From the NCBI GenBank assembly GCA_964489555.1, contig CAZAZF010000011.1, forward strand, positions 1 through 61,424: a DNA stretch of 61,424 nt, given 5' to 3'. The position numbers and the translations under genes were made by a program. The stretch's first letter is position 1. The number at the start of each line of letters is the position of its first letter. The stretch is from JAAZGD01 sp964489555. Lineage in GTDB: Bacteria; Bacillota; Clostridia; Peptostreptococcales; Anaerovoracaceae. Of the stretch, positions 58,845 to 61,424 are shown piece by piece. Below the pieces are notes generated by a model. That model saw nothing but the letters and a program-made list of their open reading frames with translations, made no database searches and was not told the origin of the DNA.

Positions 58845-60064
58845 TGAAGGTAGTAGGTATCATTTCGGAATACAATCCGTTTCATAAAGGGCACTTGTAT
58901 CATTTGGAAGAATCCAAAAAAAGTACAGGTGCCGATTTTGTGGTTTCCATCATGAGCGGAAATTTTGTGCAAAGGGGAGAACCGGCCATCGCCGACAAGT
59001 GGACGCGTGCACATTGCGCCGTTGATTGCGGAGTTGATTTGGTTTTGGAACTTCCTTTTGTTTTTGCATGCAATAGCGCTGAGTATTTTGCCTATGGTGG
59101 GCTATCTATTTTAGAAGGAATGGGTTGCGTTGACTATATCAGTTTTGGTAGTGAAAACGGAAACATCGAAGAATTAAAGGATATTGCGAAAATATTGGTG
59201 AATGAACCGGAAGAACTGAAGGCTCTTTTAAAAGCAAAGCTTCATGAAGGGGTTTCCTATGCCAAAGCTTGGGGATTGGCTCTGGAGGAATACGCGGGAG
59301 AAGGGGCTTCAAAAATAGTTCGTGAGCCCAACAATATTCTGGCATTGGAATATTTGAAACGAATGATAAAAACCAATTCGTCCATTCAACCCATTACCAT
59401 TCCGCGAACCGGTGGTGCTCATAATGACCAGGAGCCGACCTGTGATTATGCTTCTGCAACCGCCCTTCGAAAAAAATATTACGAGCAAAAGACCATGGAT
59501 GGTTTTATTGAATACATGCCTATGGGCAGTTTTCGCAATCTGGCTAAGCTGGAAGGAAAGTGCAACATTCATATAGAAGACTTGTTTCCCATGGTGGTGA
59601 CCGAGATTTTACGCTCTTCCACAGAAGAACTGGCCACTATTTTTTCAGTAAATGAAGGGTTGGAGAATAAGTTAAAGACGGAAATAAGAAATGTTTCCAC
59701 CATGGAAGAACTGATTCAAAAGGTAAATTCCAAAAGATATGCGCAGACTAAAATACAGCGTATGTTGATGCATATTTTAGTCCATTTAGATCAAGATACC
59801 ATGAACCGTATCATTGCGAAAAGGATTGCGTATGGCCGAATATTGGCCATGAATGATCGTGGAACCAAGTTGCTAAAACAAATGAAAAAAAGCAAATCTG
59901 CAAAGATTCCCATTATTACCAATATCAACAAGGATATTCGGGAAGATTCTCTCTTATGGCAAATGTTAAATTATGATATCTTGGCCACCGACCTATACAA
60001 TCTGACCTCCGGAAATAACTTATATGCAGGAGCAGATTATGTGGTAAAGCCGGTTAAGCTTTAG
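58844..60064 (+). CDS. tmcAL: tRNA(Met) cytidine acetate ligase TmcAL (YlbM)
   Basis: 406 residues. The N-terminal GIISEYNPFHKGHLYHLEESKK is a nucleotidyltransferase-type ATP site (HxGH). MSGNFVQRGEPAIADKWTRA and LVLELPFVFACNSAEYFAYGG are the YlbM signature. It activates acetate with ATP and forms N4-acetylcytidine at position 34 of elongator tRNA-Met in Bacillus. ATG overlaps the previous stop (TAATG). The next gene is acetate kinase, so two acetate/ATP-using enzymes lie side by side. Confidence 0.92.
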   Translation: MKVVGIISEYNPFHKGHLYHLEESKKSTGADFVVSIMSGNFVQRGEPAIADKWTRAHCAVDCGVDLVLELPFVFACNSAEYFAYGGLSILEGMGCVDYISFGSENGNIEELKDIAKILVNEPEELKALLKAKLHEGVSYAKAWGLALEEYAGEGASKIVREPNNILALEYLKRMIKTNSSIQPITIPRTGGAHNDQEPTCDYASATALRKKYYEQKTMDGFIEYMPMGSFRNLAKLEGKCNIHIEDLFPMVVTEILRSSTEELATIFSVNEGLENKLKTEIRNVSTMEELIQKVNSKRYAQTKIQRMLMHILVHLDQDTMNRIIAKRIAYGRILAMNDRGTKLLKQMKKSKSAKIPIITNINKDIREDSLLWQMLNYDILATDLYNLTSGNNLYAGADYVVKPVKL

Positions 60065-60106
60065 TCAAAATTGTCGTCAAGACGTTAAAATTTTAGGAGG
60101 TTTATC

Positions 60107-61306
60107 ATGAAGGTATTGGTTATCAACTGCGGAAGTTCTTCATTGAAGTATCAGGTCTTGGATATGACCAACGAAGCTCTATTGGCCAAAGGCTTGGTGG
60201 AAAGAATCGGAATCAAGGGTTCTATCATCAATCACGAAAAGACAGGGCAAGACAAATTTAAGCTGGAAGTTCCTATGAAAGATCATAAGGATGCCATAGG
60301 CCATGTATTAGAAGCTTTGATAGACAAAGACCACGGAGTGTTGACTTCTATGGAAGACATTGGTGCGGTAGGCCATCGAGTAGTGCATGCCGGAGAAAAA
60401 TATGCTTACTCTGTACGAATTACTCAAGATGTTATCGATGCATTGGAGGAATGTACGGATTTGGCACCACTGCACAATCCGCCCAATCTTTTAGGAATTG
60501 CTGCCTGCAAAGAGTTGATGCCCAACACACCGATGGTGGGGGTTTTTGACACCGCATTTCATCAAACCATGAGTCCTGAAGTCTTTATTTATGCCATCCC
60601 TTATGAATATTACGATAAATATCGAGTTCGAAGATACGGATTCCACGGAACCTCTCACAAATATGTAGCACAGAGAGCCGCTGAAATCATGGGAAGAGAT
60701 TCTTCTGACTTCAAGGTGATTACATGTCATTTAGGCAACGGTGCCTCCATCACCGCCGTTAAAAACGGGAAATGCATCAATACTTCTATGGGGTTTACTC
60801 CGCTGGAAGGTTTGGTTATGGGCACGCGTTCCGGAGACATTGATCCGGCCATTATTTCTTTCTTGTCAGAAAAAGAGGGAATTAGTGTGGATGCTGTGAA
60901 TACCATCTTAAACAAGAAATCCGGAGTCATGGGGATTTCCGGCGTATCTTCTGATTTTCGAGACTTGGAAGCCGCCGCCGCAGAAGGGAATCAACGCGCC
61001 GATTTGGCTATTCGCGTGTTTGCACACCGAGTTAAATTCTACATTGGTGCTTATTTTGCAGAGCTAAACGGTGCAGATGCCATCGTATTCACGGCCGGTG
61101 TAGGAGAGAACGACATCGCCATGAGATCTTTGATTTTGGAAGAAATGGATAATTTGGGTGTTCAAATTAATGAAAAAGCCAACGATGTTCGAGGAAAAGA
61201 AACGGTGATTTCAACAGAAGATTCCAAGGTAAAAGTGCTATTAATTCCCACTAACGAAGAGTTAATGATTGCCAGAGATACTTACCAACTAGTATCGGAA
61301 TCGTAA
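60107..61306 (+). CDS. ackA: Acetate kinase
   Basis: 399 residues, ASKHA fold. N-terminal VINCGSSSLKYQ, AVGHRVVHAG, GFHGTSHKYV, ITCHLGNGASITA, MGTRSGDIDPA and VFTAGVGEND cover the substrate and nucleotide sites, including catalytic Arg and Asp. It makes ATP from acetyl phosphate, the fermentative acetate route. AGGAGG seven bases before ATG. No pta gene in the window; it may lie elsewhere. 43 bases after tmcAL, likely co-transcribed. Confidence 0.96.
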   Translation: MKVLVINCGSSSLKYQVLDMTNEALLAKGLVERIGIKGSIINHEKTGQDKFKLEVPMKDHKDAIGHVLEALIDKDHGVLTSMEDIGAVGHRVVHAGEKYAYSVRITQDVIDALEECTDLAPLHNPPNLLGIAACKELMPNTPMVGVFDTAFHQTMSPEVFIYAIPYEYYDKYRVRRYGFHGTSHKYVAQRAAEIMGRDSSDFKVITCHLGNGASITAVKNGKCINTSMGFTPLEGLVMGTRSGDIDPAIISFLSEKEGISVDAVNTILNKKSGVMGISGVSSDFRDLEAAAAEGNQRADLAIRVFAHRVKFYIGAYFAELNGADAIVFTAGVGENDIAMRSLILEEMDNLGVQINEKANDVRGKETVISTEDSKVKVLLIPTNEELMIARDTYQLVSES

Positions 61307-61347
61307 GTGTTTTTTCATAAAATGCTTCCAATGTATTAAAAAATGTA

Positions 61348-61376
61348 TTGACAATGAAAAACCCCCTATATATAAT
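61348..61376 (+). promoter_or_regulatory. Strong promoter after ackA
   Basis: TTGACA (61348-61353), 17 bases, TATAAT (61371-61376): full consensus. Initiation near 61383. In related Clostridia the next genes are usually a DUF177 (YceD) protein and rpmF, often then plsX and acpP. The remaining 41 bases contain no start that I can assign. Confidence 0.85.
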
Positions 61377-61424
61377 CCCGTCTTTGACAGTTGGAAGAGA
61401 CAAAAAGCTTGGGAAGCCTTGTAA

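Overview
The window looks like a chromosomal core region of an anaerobic, fermentative member of the Bacillota, most likely class Clostridia. Support comes from the IspH–ribosomal protein S1 fusion, homodimeric glycyl-tRNA synthetase, FabK-type enoyl reductase, a trimeric NAD-linked [FeFe]-hydrogenase, acetate kinase next to TmcAL, Gram-positive Tad pilus genes, and strong AGGAGG ribosome-binding sites with several TTG/GTG starts. I see no transposase, phage gene, CRISPR array or integration site. Nearly every base belongs to a recognisable gene or a short regulatory gap.

Layout. 1-60: partial tRNA-Arg on the minus strand. 151-8560: ridA–tnaA (tryptophanase and an imine-detoxifying partner), then phoH–ybeY–cdd–era–recO, a DUF4342 gene, glyS and zupT, closed by a strong terminator. 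8550-15484: a fatty-acid operon (fabH-fabK-fabD-fabG-fabF-fabZ). Its last gene is an unusual one-polypeptide fusion of a FabT-type MarR regulator to an FMN-dependent FabK-like/nitronate monooxygenase domain. A FabT-like palindrome sits just downstream of the fabH promoter, so the operon appears to encode its own flavin-linked regulator. 15486-26202: a Tad/Flp pilus locus (tadZ, then tadA-tadB-tadC-flp-tadE-tadG-like, a second pseudopilin and a DUF6382 gene), interrupted by a phosphate block. That block is a three-hexamer Pho box, a Na/Pi cotransporter with a PhoU tail, and a PhoP/PhoR pair with a very short kinase. 26230-30291: a small membrane protein, rarA and ispH-rpsA. 30303-34288: recN and ruvCAB diverge from a shared, nearly symmetric promoter built around a LexA box. 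34272-39120: a SpoIID-like protein, queA, tgt and an RNA m5U methyltransferase.

39152-39504 holds an apparently independent structured RNA of about 318 nt, with its own consensus promoter and a terminator hairpin, which I could not assign to a family. It is followed by a DUF1538 membrane protein paired with a tandem PII-like protein, then thiN and a lipoamide-dehydrogenase-like flavoenzyme. 44113-49712 is a hydABC hydrogenase operon in which the NuoF-like subunit ends in a complete GltD-like NAD(P)H/FAD module instead of the usual ferredoxin domain. The remainder carries a nitroreductase, glycogen phosphorylase, a lipoprotein that looks like a metal-less PepD-type dipeptidase, rpmB, an Asp23 protein, recG, rsmD, coaD, a coiled-coil protein, tmcAL and ackA. 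The window ends just after a strong promoter.

Most interesting: the FabT–flavoenzyme fusion with its operator, the orphan structured RNA, the HydB–GltD fusion, the DUF1538/double-PII pair, and the pseudopilin with two metal-binding repeats. Family assignments are from memory and motif reading; no database search was run.
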